From CAIOSQ01 sp044359885 (lineage in GTDB: Bacteria > Pseudomonadota > Alphaproteobacteria > CACIAM-22H2), in contig JBIKLI010000141.1 of the NCBI GenBank assembly GCA_044359885.1, positions 1-10,316 on the forward strand: a stretch of DNA of 10,316 nucleotides, written 5' to 3'. The notes under the pieces were generated by a model. It made no database searches. It was given only the letters and a program-made list of their open reading frames with translations, and was not told where the DNA came from. A program made the translations under genes and the position numbers. Shown here piece after piece: positions 1-7,286 of the stretch; position 1 is the stretch's first letter; the number at the start of each line of letters is the position of its first letter.

Positions 1-1087
1 GCAGGCCCTCGACCCGGAGCAGCGGCTCGGCGCCGCCGGACACCGCCGGACCGGCTTCGGCGACGGGCTGGGGTCCCGGACCGCGGACGGCGCGCATGGC
101 GTCGCCCTGCGCGGCGGCTTCGGCGACGAAATGGCAGGCGCTGCCATGACCGCCGGTGGCGGCGATCGCGGCCGGCGCCTCGGCGGCGCAGAGCGGACGG
201 TCGCGCCCGATCGGGCAGCGCGGATGGAACGCGCAGCCCGGCGGCAGCTGGGCGGGGGCCGGTGGCTGGCCCGCGATCGGGATCAGCCGTTCCTGGCCGC
301 CGTCGATGCGCGGCAGGCTGCGCAGCAGGCCGATCGTGTAGGGATGGCGCGGACGGGCGAAGATCTCCTCGACGCTGCCGGTCTCCACGATGCGCCCGCC
401 ATACATGACGGCGACGCGGTGCGCGACCTCGGCGATCACGCCCAGGTCGTGGGTGATCAGGATCACCGCGGCACCGGATTCGGCCTGCCGGCGGGCGAGG
501 ACGGACAGCACCTGCGCCTGCACGGTCACGTCGAGCGCCGTGGTCGGCTCGTCGGCGATGATCAGCCGGGGCTTTCCGGCCATCGCCATGGCGATCACGG
601 CGCGCTGGCGCATGCCGCCGGAGAATTGATGCGGGAACTGCGCCGCGCGCGCGGCGGGATCCGGGATGTCGACCTCGCGCAGCAGGTCGACGGCGCGCGC
701 CGCCGCGGCGGCGCTGGCGATGCGGCCATGGGCGACCTGCCCTTCGATCACCTGACGGCCGATGGGCAGCACGGGGTTGAGGGTCGTCGTCGGGTCCTGG
801 AAGATCATGCCGACGTCGTTGCCGCGCATGCGCCGCAGGGTCTCGCGATCCGCGGTCGTGATCTCGACGCCGCCCAGCCGGATCGAGCCCGAGAGCCTTG
901 CTGTCGGCGGCAGCAGGCCGGTGATCGCCAGCGAGGTCACGCTCTTGCCCGAGCCCGACTCGCCGACGATGCCCAGCACTTCGTTGGCGTGGACGTCGAA
1001 ATCGACGCCGCGGACGGCCGGGACGGCGCGCCCCGACCCGGTGAAGGCGACGTCGAGGCCGCGCACCGAGAGAACGGGTTCAGCCAT
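1..1087 (-). CDS. Tandem ABC transporter ATP-binding protein, Dpp/Opp/Gsi type (partial, second domain cut by window edge)
   Basis: Cytoplasmic ATPase that would power a family 5 (peptide, nickel, glutathione or glycoside type) ABC importer. The visible 362 residues read without a stop from ATG at 1087 to base 1. The first nucleotide-binding domain is complete: Walker A GESGSGKS (42-49), Q-loop FQDP (96-99), signature FSGGMRQR (155-162), Walker B LIIADEP (175-181), H-loop ITHD (211-214). The C-terminal oligo_HPY region follows, with cysteines at 285, 291, 300 and 318; in some DppD-type ATPases this cysteine set is reported to hold an Fe-S cluster. After an Ala/Pro/Gly linker (about 322-352) comes AEPLLRVEGL (353-362), which repeats the protein's own start AEPVLSVRGL (2-11). 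A second ATPase domain therefore begins at the edge, as in GsiA or YejF. ATG at 1087 was chosen because it matches the family N-terminus, although no good Shine-Dalgarno precedes it; GTG at 1111 is an alternative. The substrate cannot be read from the ATPase. Confidence 0.93.
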   Translation of the reverse strand, partial: MAEPVLSVRGLDVAFTGSGRAVPAVRGVDFDVHANEVLGIVGESGSGKSVTSLAITGLLPPTARLSGSIRLGGVEITTADRETLRRMRGNDVGMIFQDPTTTLNPVLPIGRQVIEGQVAHGRIASAAAAARAVDLLREVDIPDPAARAAQFPHQFSGGMRQRAVIAMAMAGKPRLIIADEPTTALDVTVQAQVLSVLARRQAESGAAVILITHDLGVIAEVAHRVAVMYGGRIVETGSVEEIFARPRHPYTIGLLRSLPRIDGGQERLIPIAGQPPAPAQLPPGCAFHPRCPIGRDRPLCAAEAPAAIAATGGHGSACHFVAEAAAQGDAMRAVRGPGPQPVAEAGPAVSGGAEPLLRVEGL

Positions 1088-1104
1088 GGGAGGGCCGGAA
1101 GATC

Positions 1105-1153
1105 GCGCCACGCGCCGCGTCTGGCCGGCGGCGGACCGGACGCCGCGTGGCGC
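1105..1153. repeat. Inverted repeat, 10-bp arms, upstream of ATPase gene
   Basis: GCGCCACGCG (1105-1114) is perfectly complementary to CGCGTGGCGC (1144-1153). Four more pairs (1118-1121 with 1139-1142) are possible inside the loop after small bulges. The outer arm ends 17 nt before the ATPase ATG, so a folded mRNA would lie close to the ribosome entry site. A role in limiting ATPase translation, or as a repressor site, is inference; chance hairpins are common at this GC content. Confidence 0.4.
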
Positions 1154-1225
1154 TTCTTGCAAGTTTCACGAACCGATCCTCATGGCGCAGCACCTTCCCT
1201 CGATCATGCGTCGGTGGCCGCGCCG

Positions 1226-1264
1226 CGCCGCGCCGCCGTCCGCAGTTCGGACGGCGACGCGGCG
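1226..1264 (-). promoter_or_regulatory. Long intergenic stem-loop after the solute-binding protein gene
   Basis: Bases 1226-1242 pair with 1248-1264 around a 5-nt loop (1243-1247). On DNA, 16 of 17 positions are Watson-Crick, the exception being C1233 opposite A1257. In the minus-strand RNA that position is G opposite U, so the stem is 17 continuous pairs in the sense transcript only. It begins 20 nt after the stop codon of the binding-protein gene. No U-run follows, so it is not a standard intrinsic terminator. Stem-loops in this position in other ABC operons protect the binding-protein message from 3' decay and lower downstream expression; that role here is inferred. Confidence 0.6.
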
Positions 1265-1284
1265 GCTCGGTCCGGGGTCCGGTG

Positions 1285-2826
1285 TCAGCGGAAGCCCATG
1301 GTCCGGCAGACCAGGATGTTGTCGATGTCCAGCGTCACGCCGCCGATGTTCTTGGCGGCGACGATCAGCCCGATGTCGAAGCTGTTGGTGGCGATGCCGA
1401 ATGCCGTCTCGACGAGCACCTTGTTGAGGTTGTCGTAGGCCGCCTTGACCTCGGGTCCCGATCCCAGCGTGGTGTCGACGCGGTTGATGGCCGCGACATA
1501 TTCGGGGAAGGGATGCGGATTGCCGAGCACGGGGTTGTTGGAGGTGCGGTAGATCGAGTTGGTGGTCAGGCGGCTCGGGAATTTCTGCACGTTGCCGACG
1601 CCGCCGAAGATCGCGTCGAACTTGCCGGTCAGCATCGAGTCGGTCAGCTCTGCGCCCTGCTTCACGTCCAGATCGATCCGGATGTCGACGCGCGTCAGCG
1701 TGTTCTGGACGATCTGGCTGATCGCCATGCTGTCCTGGTCGCCGCCGTTGACGACCAGCTTCCAGGCGTTCATCTCGGCCGGGCTGAGGCCCGACTCCCG
1801 CAGCAGCGCGCGCGCCTTGTCGAGGTCGAAGGCGTAGCGTGCGTTGTAGGACGGATCGGCCGCGGGGCTCGCCGCCGCCCAGGGCAGGGCCGTGACCTGC
1901 CCGAGGCCGGCATAGCCCACGCGCAGGATCGCGGCGCGGTCCATGAGATGGTTGAAGGCCTGGCGGAACTTGGCGTTGCGGAAGGGCCCGCGCGTCGCGT
2001 TGATGCGGAAGACCTGGACCAGCTGGCCGGGTCCCTGGAAGAGCTGGTAGCCGGCGTTGCGCAACCGCACCGCGGCGCGCGCGCCGCCGCCGTAGATCAC
2101 GTCGACCGCGCCGGATTCGAGCGCCGCGCTGGCGGCATCGTTGTCGCTGAAGATCGTGAACACGACTTCGCTCACGACCGGCTCGCCTGACCGCCAGTAA
2201 TTGCGATTGGCCGCCAGGACGAGGCGCTGGCCCAGGACGCGCTCGGCGACGGTGAAGGGCCCGGTCCCGCCGGCCCTGGTCTCGACCGTGTCGATCACGG
2301 TCGGATCGATGATGGCGATGAATTGGAGCAGGTCGGTGATCTGCCGCTCCGGAACCGGCGCCTTGAAATTGAGCCGGATCGTCCGCGGGTCGATGACCGT
2401 CCAGTCCTGGACGATGCCCATGGTCGGGTAGATGTTCTTGCCCTTCGCGGGATCGGCGCATTTGCGGAAATTCGCGGCGACCGCCTCGGCGTCGAGCGAC
2501 CCGCCGCCATGGAACTTCACGTCGTTGCGCAGGGTCATCGTCACCGACTTGCTGTCGGGGGCGATGGTCCAGGCCGAGACCAGATTCGGGATCGCCCTGC
2601 CTTCGGGCGTGTACTCGATGAGGCTGTCGTAGCAGTTCTTCATGATCGGCATGTTGATCGAAGAGAACTGATGCGGATCGAAATTGGCGATGTCGAACAG
2701 GATCGCGACGCGCAGCCTGCCGCCGCGCAGCGCCTGCGCCGAAGCCGATGCCGCCGGCAGCGCCGCGGCCGCACCCAGCATCATCGTTCCCTTGAGACCT
2801 GCCCTGCGCGTGAAACCCCTGGCCAT
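1285..2826 (-). CDS. ABC transporter substrate-binding protein, family 5 (SBP_bac_5), probable Tat export
   Basis: Periplasmic receptor of a peptide/nickel/opine-type ABC importer, 513 residues, a usual length for the family. The N-terminus has a twin-arginine signal: TRRAGLK (6-12), a hydrophobic stretch TMMLGAAAALPAAS (14-27), and a probable cleavage after SAQA (29-32). No lipobox cysteine is seen, so the mature protein should be soluble. Family 5 hallmarks follow: a YDSLIEYTPEG segment near residue 66, then NLVSAWTIAPDSKSVTMTLR and KFHGG in the lobe I region, and a late FDLDKARALLRESG helix. The start at 2826 is fixed by a strong ribosome binding site. The gene lies 79 nt downstream of the M81 hydrolase gene and 197 nt upstream of its partner ATPase, and is flanked on both sides by related inverted repeats. 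The ligand cannot be deduced; co-location with an M81 enzyme suggests a peptide-like or amide-containing compound. Confidence 0.93.
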   Translation of the reverse strand: MARGFTRRAGLKGTMMLGAAAALPAASASAQALRGGRLRVAILFDIANFDPHQFSSINMPIMKNCYDSLIEYTPEGRAIPNLVSAWTIAPDSKSVTMTLRNDVKFHGGGSLDAEAVAANFRKCADPAKGKNIYPTMGIVQDWTVIDPRTIRLNFKAPVPERQITDLLQFIAIIDPTVIDTVETRAGGTGPFTVAERVLGQRLVLAANRNYWRSGEPVVSEVVFTIFSDNDAASAALESGAVDVIYGGGARAAVRLRNAGYQLFQGPGQLVQVFRINATRGPFRNAKFRQAFNHLMDRAAILRVGYAGLGQVTALPWAAASPAADPSYNARYAFDLDKARALLRESGLSPAEMNAWKLVVNGGDQDSMAISQIVQNTLTRVDIRIDLDVKQGAELTDSMLTGKFDAIFGGVGNVQKFPSRLTTNSIYRTSNNPVLGNPHPFPEYVAAINRVDTTLGSGPEVKAAYDNLNKVLVETAFGIATNSFDIGLIVAAKNIGGVTLDIDNILVCRTMGFR

Positions 2827-2830
2827 GCGA

Positions 2831-2838
2831 TCCTCCCT
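2831..2838 (-). promoter_or_regulatory. Strong Shine-Dalgarno of the solute-binding protein gene
   Basis: Read on the minus strand this is AGGGAGGA, ending 4 nt before the ATG at 2826. It is the best ribosome binding site in the window, in keeping with the high expression usual for periplasmic binding proteins, and it settles the start. Confidence 0.8.
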
Positions 2839-2850
2839 CGGCTGTCGCGC

Positions 2851-2870
2851 GGCCGTCCGGACGGACGGCC
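2851..2870. promoter_or_regulatory. 20-bp dyad upstream of the solute-binding protein gene
   Basis: GGCCGTCCG (2851-2859) and CGGACGGCC (2862-2870) form a perfect 9-bp inverted repeat around GA. It sits 12 nt upstream of the Shine-Dalgarno and 35 nt after the M81 stop. It could be an operator for a dimeric regulator or an mRNA hairpin. The core GCCGTCCG/CGGACGGC is the same as the apical arms of the stem-loop at 1226-1264 on the other side of the same gene. Confidence 0.5.
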
Positions 2871-2905
2871 CATGACCGACAGCTTTCGAAATCGGCGGGC
2901 CGGAG

Positions 2906-4420
2906 TCAAACCCCCGTTCCAGCCGCCGAAACGGCCGACCGGCGACGCCAGTCCGCCACCGGCTCGAGCGGCCAGATCGGCCGCGGCAGTCGGCGCCAGG
3001 GCAGGGTCTCGACCTGCGACTGGCCGGGGCCGATCGTGTCGACGCGGATGACGCGCGAAGCGAGCGGCGCGAAATACTGGAAGTTGGAGGCGGTCTTGAG
3101 CACGGCCATCTTGTAGCCCTGCGGCTCGACGCCGAAGGCGCGGTAGACCTCCGGCAGGTTGCCGGCCAGCCCGCGCAGTTCGCTGATCAGCATCGTGACC
3201 GGGCCGGCGTCGAAGATCACGGTGCGGCCCATGTCGACCTCGGGCTGGCGGTGCCCGGTGACCCGGACCAGTCCGCCGCCGACATGCCGCACCTTGCCGG
3301 TGATCGTCAGCGGCCTGAAGAAGGCCGGTGCCGCGTGGCCGCCGACCGGCAGCGTGACCGTCGCGCCCACGCCGGCCTCGGCCAGGCGCAACGCCGTCTG
3401 CGGTTCGATCAGCGGCACCAGGGCCGGGCCCGCGATGCCCAGGCGCAGCATCGCCTCCAGGATCAGGTTGCTGTCGCCGGCCGCGCCGCCGAACACCGTG
3501 TCGCCGGTGTCGCTCAGCACGACGATGCCGTTCTTCTCCGCATCGGCCATCCGCACGGCATCGTCGATGGCGACCGCCTCGCGCAGCTGGAACTGGTCGC
3601 GCATCGACCAGGCGAGGTCGGCAAGCTCGTCGGCCAGCCGCTCGGCCAGCGCCCGGTCGCCGTCGGTGACGACGACGGTCGCCCAGCCGCCTTCCTCGAC
3701 GTCGAGCCAGGGCTGCATCGGGTAGTTCGAGGCCTGGAGAACCCGCGGATCTGCGGCCTCCATCGCCCGCGCCCGGTCGAACCAGGTCTTCATCGGGTGG
3801 CGCGAGGTCAGGAACTGCTCCTGATGCGTGACCATCGGCAGCTTGCGCCATGCCATGACCGGCTTGACCTCGCCGGCGGCGATGCGCATCAGCAACTCGG
3901 CGCCGATGCGTCCCGTGTCGAAGGGGTCGTGGGGCTGGGTGCGGTGGCCGACGATGGCGGTCGAGAGCTCGACCATGCGCCGCGTGATGTTCGCGTGATG
4001 GTCGAGGCTGAGGACGATGGGGACGTCCGGACCCAGCACCTCGCGGCAGATCGCGATCTGGGCGCCCTCGACGTCGTCGACGCCCTCGGCCGCGCAGGCG
4101 CCATGCAGCTGCATCGCCAGGCCGTCGATTCGGCCGGCGTCGCGCAGGCCCTCGCGCATCTTGCGCTCGAAATAGCGGCGGCACTCGGTCGTCACGCGAC
4201 CGCCCGCGGTCGCCCAGCCGCGGATGATCGGGACCGACTCGACCTTGCGACCGGAGGCCTCGACCGCGGCGAGATAGCCGCCGATCTGGCCGACGTCGCG
4301 CAGCTTCTCGAAGATCTGCGGTCCCTCGTAGAGACCGAAGGATTCGAAGTCGCGCATGCCGGTGGGCACCGGGTTGAAGTCGTTGGTCTCCTGACCGACA
4401 TGGATCACCGCTAGCCGCAT
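2906..4420 (-). CDS. M81 family (MlrC-like) zinc metallohydrolase
   Basis: Probable cytoplasmic metallo-amidase/peptidase of 504 residues, related to MlrC, which cleaves the linearised microcystin fragment in sphingomonads. The N-terminal domain starts at once with MRLAVIHVGQETNDF; most relatives have HETN where this protein has QETN (10-13). The expected zinc ligands are visible in SLDHHAN (138-144) and QPHD (162-165): D140, H142 and H164. The C-terminal domain carries SDTGDTVFGGAAGDSN (303-318) and YKMAVLKTASNFQYF (436-450), both typical of M81. The start at 4420 was chosen because the conserved N-terminus begins there and a GGGGGA ribosome binding site lies upstream; an in-frame extension to 4675 would run into the preceding gene. 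It starts 32 nt after the flavin monooxygenase stop and sits directly before the importer genes, so its substrate is probably the imported compound or a product of it. The exact substrate is unknown. Confidence 0.9.
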   Translation of the reverse strand: MRLAVIHVGQETNDFNPVPTGMRDFESFGLYEGPQIFEKLRDVGQIGGYLAAVEASGRKVESVPIIRGWATAGGRVTTECRRYFERKMREGLRDAGRIDGLAMQLHGACAAEGVDDVEGAQIAICREVLGPDVPIVLSLDHHANITRRMVELSTAIVGHRTQPHDPFDTGRIGAELLMRIAAGEVKPVMAWRKLPMVTHQEQFLTSRHPMKTWFDRARAMEAADPRVLQASNYPMQPWLDVEEGGWATVVVTDGDRALAERLADELADLAWSMRDQFQLREAVAIDDAVRMADAEKNGIVVLSDTGDTVFGGAAGDSNLILEAMLRLGIAGPALVPLIEPQTALRLAEAGVGATVTLPVGGHAAPAFFRPLTITGKVRHVGGGLVRVTGHRQPEVDMGRTVIFDAGPVTMLISELRGLAGNLPEVYRAFGVEPQGYKMAVLKTASNFQYFAPLASRVIRVDTIGPGQSQVETLPWRRLPRPIWPLEPVADWRRRSAVSAAGTGV

Positions 4421-4452
4421 CCGATTCCCCCGTCGCCTGGCTGCCCGGCCCC

Positions 4453-6255
4453 TCAGGCCAGGTGATGAACGTCCGCCAGCCCGTGGACCGGCGTGTCTAG
4501 CCCGATCTGGCGGGCCTTGAGCTGCAGCGCCAGGATCAGCGAGAAGAACCGGGCCTGGGCGAGATTGCCGCCCATGAACCACAGCCCCTCCTGGCGCGTC
4601 GGTTTCCACATGTTGCGCAGTTCCCCCTCCCACGGCCCCGGATCCTTCGCCGTGTCCGAGCCCAGTCCCCAGCATTTGCCGACCTTGTCCGCGACGTCCT
4701 GGCCGATCAGCTGCGCCGCCCAGCCGTTCATCGACCCGTAGCCGGTCGCGTACACGATCAGGTCCGCCGGCAATTCGCTGCCGTCAGAGAGCACGACGCC
4801 GGTGGCCGAAAGCCGCGCGACCCCGACGCCGCTGCGCAGCCGGATGCGCCCGTCCGCGATCAGCGCCGACGCGCCGACATCGATGTAATAGCCCGACCCG
4901 CGGCGGGCGTACTTGGCCGAGATGCCGGTGTCGTCCTCGCCGAAATCGAGCAGGAAGCCGGCACGTTCCAGGCCGGCATAGAAGTCCGCGTCATGGGCGC
5001 GGATGCGTTCGTAGATGGGCGCGCTGCGCTCCGGCACCAGGCGATGGGGAACCGACGCGCCGAGGAGGTCGCCGATCTCGGTCGTGATTCCCCGCTCCAG
5101 CGCGTCCTCCGACCAGAGCGTGCTCCAGGTGAAGGCCATCAGGGTCTCCGAGCGCACCACCGTGGTCGACGACCGCTGCACCATCGTCACGTCGGCACCG
5201 TGCTCCCAGAGGTCGGCGCATATGTCGTGGGCGGAATTGTTCGATCCGATCACCACGCAGCGCTTGCCGCGATAGGCCTCGCCGGAGGGGTGGCGGCTGG
5301 AATGGTGCTGGACGCCGCGGAATTCGGACATGCCCGGGAAATCAGGCGTCTGCGGCACCCCCGCCATGCCCGTCGCCAGCACCAGATGCTTCGGGCGCAG
5401 GGTCACCGGCGTGCCGGCGCGATCGACGTCGACATGCCATTCGCCGGCGGCCGCGTCGTAGCGCGCGCGGGTGCAGGTGGCCGAGGTCCAGACATTCAGC
5501 GCCATGACCTTGGCGTACATCTCCAGCCAGTCGGCCAGCTGGTCCTTCGGCGAGAAGACCGGCCAATGGTCCGGGAACGGGATGTACGGCATGTGGTCGT
5601 ACCAGACCGGGTCGTGCAGGCAGAGCGACTTGTAGCGCCGTCGCCAGCCGTCGCCCGGCCGCGCGTGCGTCTCGAGGATGATCGTCGGCACGTCCAGGCG
5701 CCGCAGCCGCGCGCCGAGCGCAAGGCCGCCCTGGCCGCCGCCGACGATCACGCAATAGGGCTGGCGTGTCGCGCCGAGCTCGCGCGCCTCGTCCTCCCGG
5801 CGCTCCAGCCATGTCCGGCGGCCGCGCTCGATGCCGTGCGCGACGCCGTTCTCGCGTGTCCGGCCGCGCTTCTCCTCGTGGCCCTTGATCTCGCCGAGCG
5901 TGGTCAGCAGCGTGAAGCCCATTCCGTCGGCGAGCCGCAGATGGCCGCGACCGCGCCCGATCGCGGTCTCGAATTCGATCAGCGCCTCGACCACGCCGTC
6001 GCTCTCGGACGCCGGGCCTGCCAGCGCGAAGCCACGAGGCGCCGTCCGGGCCAGCGTCGCCGCCAGCATCGCCGCGATCTGGTCGCGGCCTTCGAAGGTG
6101 CGGATGTTCCAGGTGAACGCGATCATGTCGCGCCAGAAGCAGCGCGGTCCGAACAGCGCGGTCGCGGCCTCGATGTCGCCGCGCGTCAATGCCGCCCCGA
6201 GCCGCGCGAGCCAGTCGCGGGCGCGGTCCGCCGGCGCGGTCGGGGACGCTGTCAT
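4453..6255 (-). CDS. NTF2-like/flavin-containing monooxygenase fusion, NAD(P)/FAD-dependent oxidoreductase
   Basis: A 600-residue flavoenzyme with two parts. Residues 1-130 look like a SnoaL/NTF2-like domain (GDIEAATALF near 26-35, FWRDMIAFTWNIRTFEGR at 40-57). Residues 165-600 form a class B flavin monooxygenase resembling YUCCA and Baeyer-Villiger types. The FAD Rossmann motif is VGGGQGG (171-177), the FMO signature is FRGVQHHSSRH (312-322), the NADPH site is VVIGSNNSAHD (334-344), and the two ATG motifs are LATGM (293-297) and YATGY (502-506). The NADPH motif reads GSNNSA rather than GxGxxG/A, a variant common in YUCCA-like members. The start at 6255 lies 5 nt after the aldo/keto reductase stop and has almost no Shine-Dalgarno, so translation is probably coupled; an ATG at 6315 would overlap the upstream gene and extend beyond the conserved N-terminus. 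Expected chemistry is NADPH- and O2-dependent oxygenation of a small substrate, which is not identifiable here. Confidence 0.92.
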   Translation of the reverse strand: MTASPTAPADRARDWLARLGAALTRGDIEAATALFGPRCFWRDMIAFTWNIRTFEGRDQIAAMLAATLARTAPRGFALAGPASESDGVVEALIEFETAIGRGRGHLRLADGMGFTLLTTLGEIKGHEEKRGRTRENGVAHGIERGRRTWLERREDEARELGATRQPYCVIVGGGQGGLALGARLRRLDVPTIILETHARPGDGWRRRYKSLCLHDPVWYDHMPYIPFPDHWPVFSPKDQLADWLEMYAKVMALNVWTSATCTRARYDAAAGEWHVDVDRAGTPVTLRPKHLVLATGMAGVPQTPDFPGMSEFRGVQHHSSRHPSGEAYRGKRCVVIGSNNSAHDICADLWEHGADVTMVQRSSTTVVRSETLMAFTWSTLWSEDALERGITTEIGDLLGASVPHRLVPERSAPIYERIRAHDADFYAGLERAGFLLDFGEDDTGISAKYARRGSGYYIDVGASALIADGRIRLRSGVGVARLSATGVVLSDGSELPADLIVYATGYGSMNGWAAQLIGQDVADKVGKCWGLGSDTAKDPGPWEGELRNMWKPTRQEGLWFMGGNLAQARFFSLILALQLKARQIGLDTPVHGLADVHHLA

Positions 6256-6260
6256 CGCGT

Positions 6261-7286
6261 TCAGGGCGTGGGCACGTCCGGAGCGAGAAGGCCTTCGGTC
6301 TTCAGGTCCGACCAAAGGCCGGCCGGGACGGGCCGCGCCAGCGAGGCCACGTTGCGGGCGACCTCGTCGGCCGAGATGGCGCCGAGCACGATCGAGGCGA
6401 CCGCGGGATGCCCCATGGGAAATCGCAGCGCGGCGTCGGCGAGCGCCACCCCATGCGCGCGGCAGACGGTCTCGATCCGCCGCACGCGTTCGAGGATTTC
6501 GGGCGGGGCCGGCCGGTAGTTGTAGCGAGCGCCCGGCACCGGCCCGGTCGCGAGGATGCCGGAATTGTAGACGCCGCCCAGGATCACGCCGATGCCCTTG
6601 CGCAGCGCCAGCGGCAGGAACCGCTCCGCGCCGCCCTGCTCGAGCAGGGAATATCTACCCGCCATAAGCACGGTGTCGAAGTCGCCGGCCTCGGCGAAGC
6701 GTGCGCAGACATCGGCCTCGTTGATGCCGACCCCGATCGCCTTGACGACGCCTTCGCCGCGCAGCCGGTCGAGCGCGCGATAGGCGCCGTCCATCGCCTC
6801 CTTGAAGCGCGTCTCGAAGGCCTCGCGGCCATGCGTCCAGACATCGACGTCGTGGATCAGCAGCACGTCGATCCGGTCGACGCCCAGGCGCAGCAGCGAG
6901 TGCTCGAAGGATCGCAGCGCGCCGTCGTAGGAATAGTCGAACATGGCGCGGTGCGGGATCCCGCCGGCGAAACCGGGCGAGATCACGCCGGCCGGCGGGG
7001 GGTCCGGGCGGCGACGCGGATCCATGACGCGGCCGATCTTGGTCGACAGGACGACCTTGGCCTGGGGGCGTCGCCGCAGGCCGGCGCCCAGGCGCAGCTC
7101 CGACAAGCCGTTGCCGTAATGCGGCGAGGTGTCGAAGAGCGTCATGCCCGCGTCCAGCGCGGCTTCCACGGCGGCGATGGTCGTGGCGTCGTCGAGCCGC
7201 TCGTAGAGATCCGCGAGCGGCGCCGCGCCGAAGCCGAGGATGGAGACGGGCACGCCGGTCCGGCCGAGAGGTCGGGTCGCGATCAT
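6261..7286 (-). CDS. Aldo/keto reductase, aldose 1-dehydrogenase (L-fucose dehydrogenase-like) type
   Basis: A cytoplasmic NAD(P)-dependent TIM-barrel oxidoreductase of 341 residues. The N-terminus RPLGRTGVPVSILGFG (5-20) is typical, and the full catalytic tetrad is visible: D52 and Y57 in FDTSPHYG, K83 in STKIG, H145 in LIHD. The long segment around PHRAMFDYSYDGALRS (111-126) and IDVLLIHDVDVWTHG (139-153) resembles the subgroup annotated as D-threo-aldose 1-dehydrogenase, L-fucose dehydrogenase or pyridoxal 4-dehydrogenase. These oxidise a cyclic hemiacetal to a lactone. The start at 7286 has an AGGAGA ribosome binding site 8 nt upstream (7295-7300); the frame stays open to 7889, but that stretch is inside the neighbouring oxidoreductase gene. 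It is followed after 5 nt by the flavin monooxygenase, so the two are probably co-translated. The family is clear; the substrate is inferred only from resemblance. Confidence 0.92.
   Translation of the reverse strand: MIATRPLGRTGVPVSILGFGAAPLADLYERLDDATTIAAVEAALDAGMTLFDTSPHYGNGLSELRLGAGLRRRPQAKVVLSTKIGRVMDPRRRPDPPPAGVISPGFAGGIPHRAMFDYSYDGALRSFEHSLLRLGVDRIDVLLIHDVDVWTHGREAFETRFKEAMDGAYRALDRLRGEGVVKAIGVGINEADVCARFAEAGDFDTVLMAGRYSLLEQGGAERFLPLALRKGIGVILGGVYNSGILATGPVPGARYNYRPAPPEILERVRRIETVCRAHGVALADAALRFPMGHPAVASIVLGAISADEVARNVASLARPVPAGLWSDLKTEGLLAPDVPTP

Larger units (their letters stand above)
1088..1284. other. 197-nt gap between binding-protein and ATPase genes
   Basis: This is the longest non-coding stretch in the window. 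It contains two GC-rich inverted repeats (1105-1153 and 1226-1264, listed separately) and no convincing gene. A 13-codon frame (ATG at 1207, stop at 1166-1168) is present but has no support beyond being open. No sigma-70-like promoter is evident, though this is hard to judge at such GC content. Confidence 0.6.

Noticed and set aside
1166..1207. 13-codon leader-like frame (internal ATG at 1183) between the binding-protein and ATPase genes
   Set aside because: It is too short to judge. An AAGG lies 9 nt before the internal ATG, but nothing else, such as codon runs or conservation, supports translation.
1226..1264. Intrinsic terminator at the stem-loop after the binding-protein gene
   Set aside because: The stem is strong, but no U-run follows on either strand, so a standard Rho-independent terminator is not supported.
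131..1438. 435-codon open frame on the plus strand over the ATPase gene
   Set aside because: It is antisense to a clear ABC ATPase with all motifs. The translation is low-complexity and Arg/Gly/Asp/His-rich, as expected of a GC-rich shadow frame.
1166..2461. 431-codon minus-strand frame overlapping the solute-binding protein
   Set aside because: It is a second frame of the same strand with an Arg-rich, motif-free product. The other frame has a Tat signal, a strong ribosome binding site and family 5 features.
3251..4414. 387-codon open frame on the plus strand opposite the M81 gene
   Set aside because: The complementary frame is a conserved enzyme with visible metal ligands. The plus-strand protein shows no recognisable domain.
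4421..4675. N-terminal extension of the M81 enzyme to 4675
   Set aside because: It would overlap the end of the flavin monooxygenase gene, and the conserved M81 N-terminus starts exactly at the 4420 ATG.
4993..6519. 508-codon open frame on the plus strand opposite the flavin monooxygenase
   Set aside because: It is composition-driven antisense to a gene with FAD and NADPH motifs. The product has no recognisable fold.
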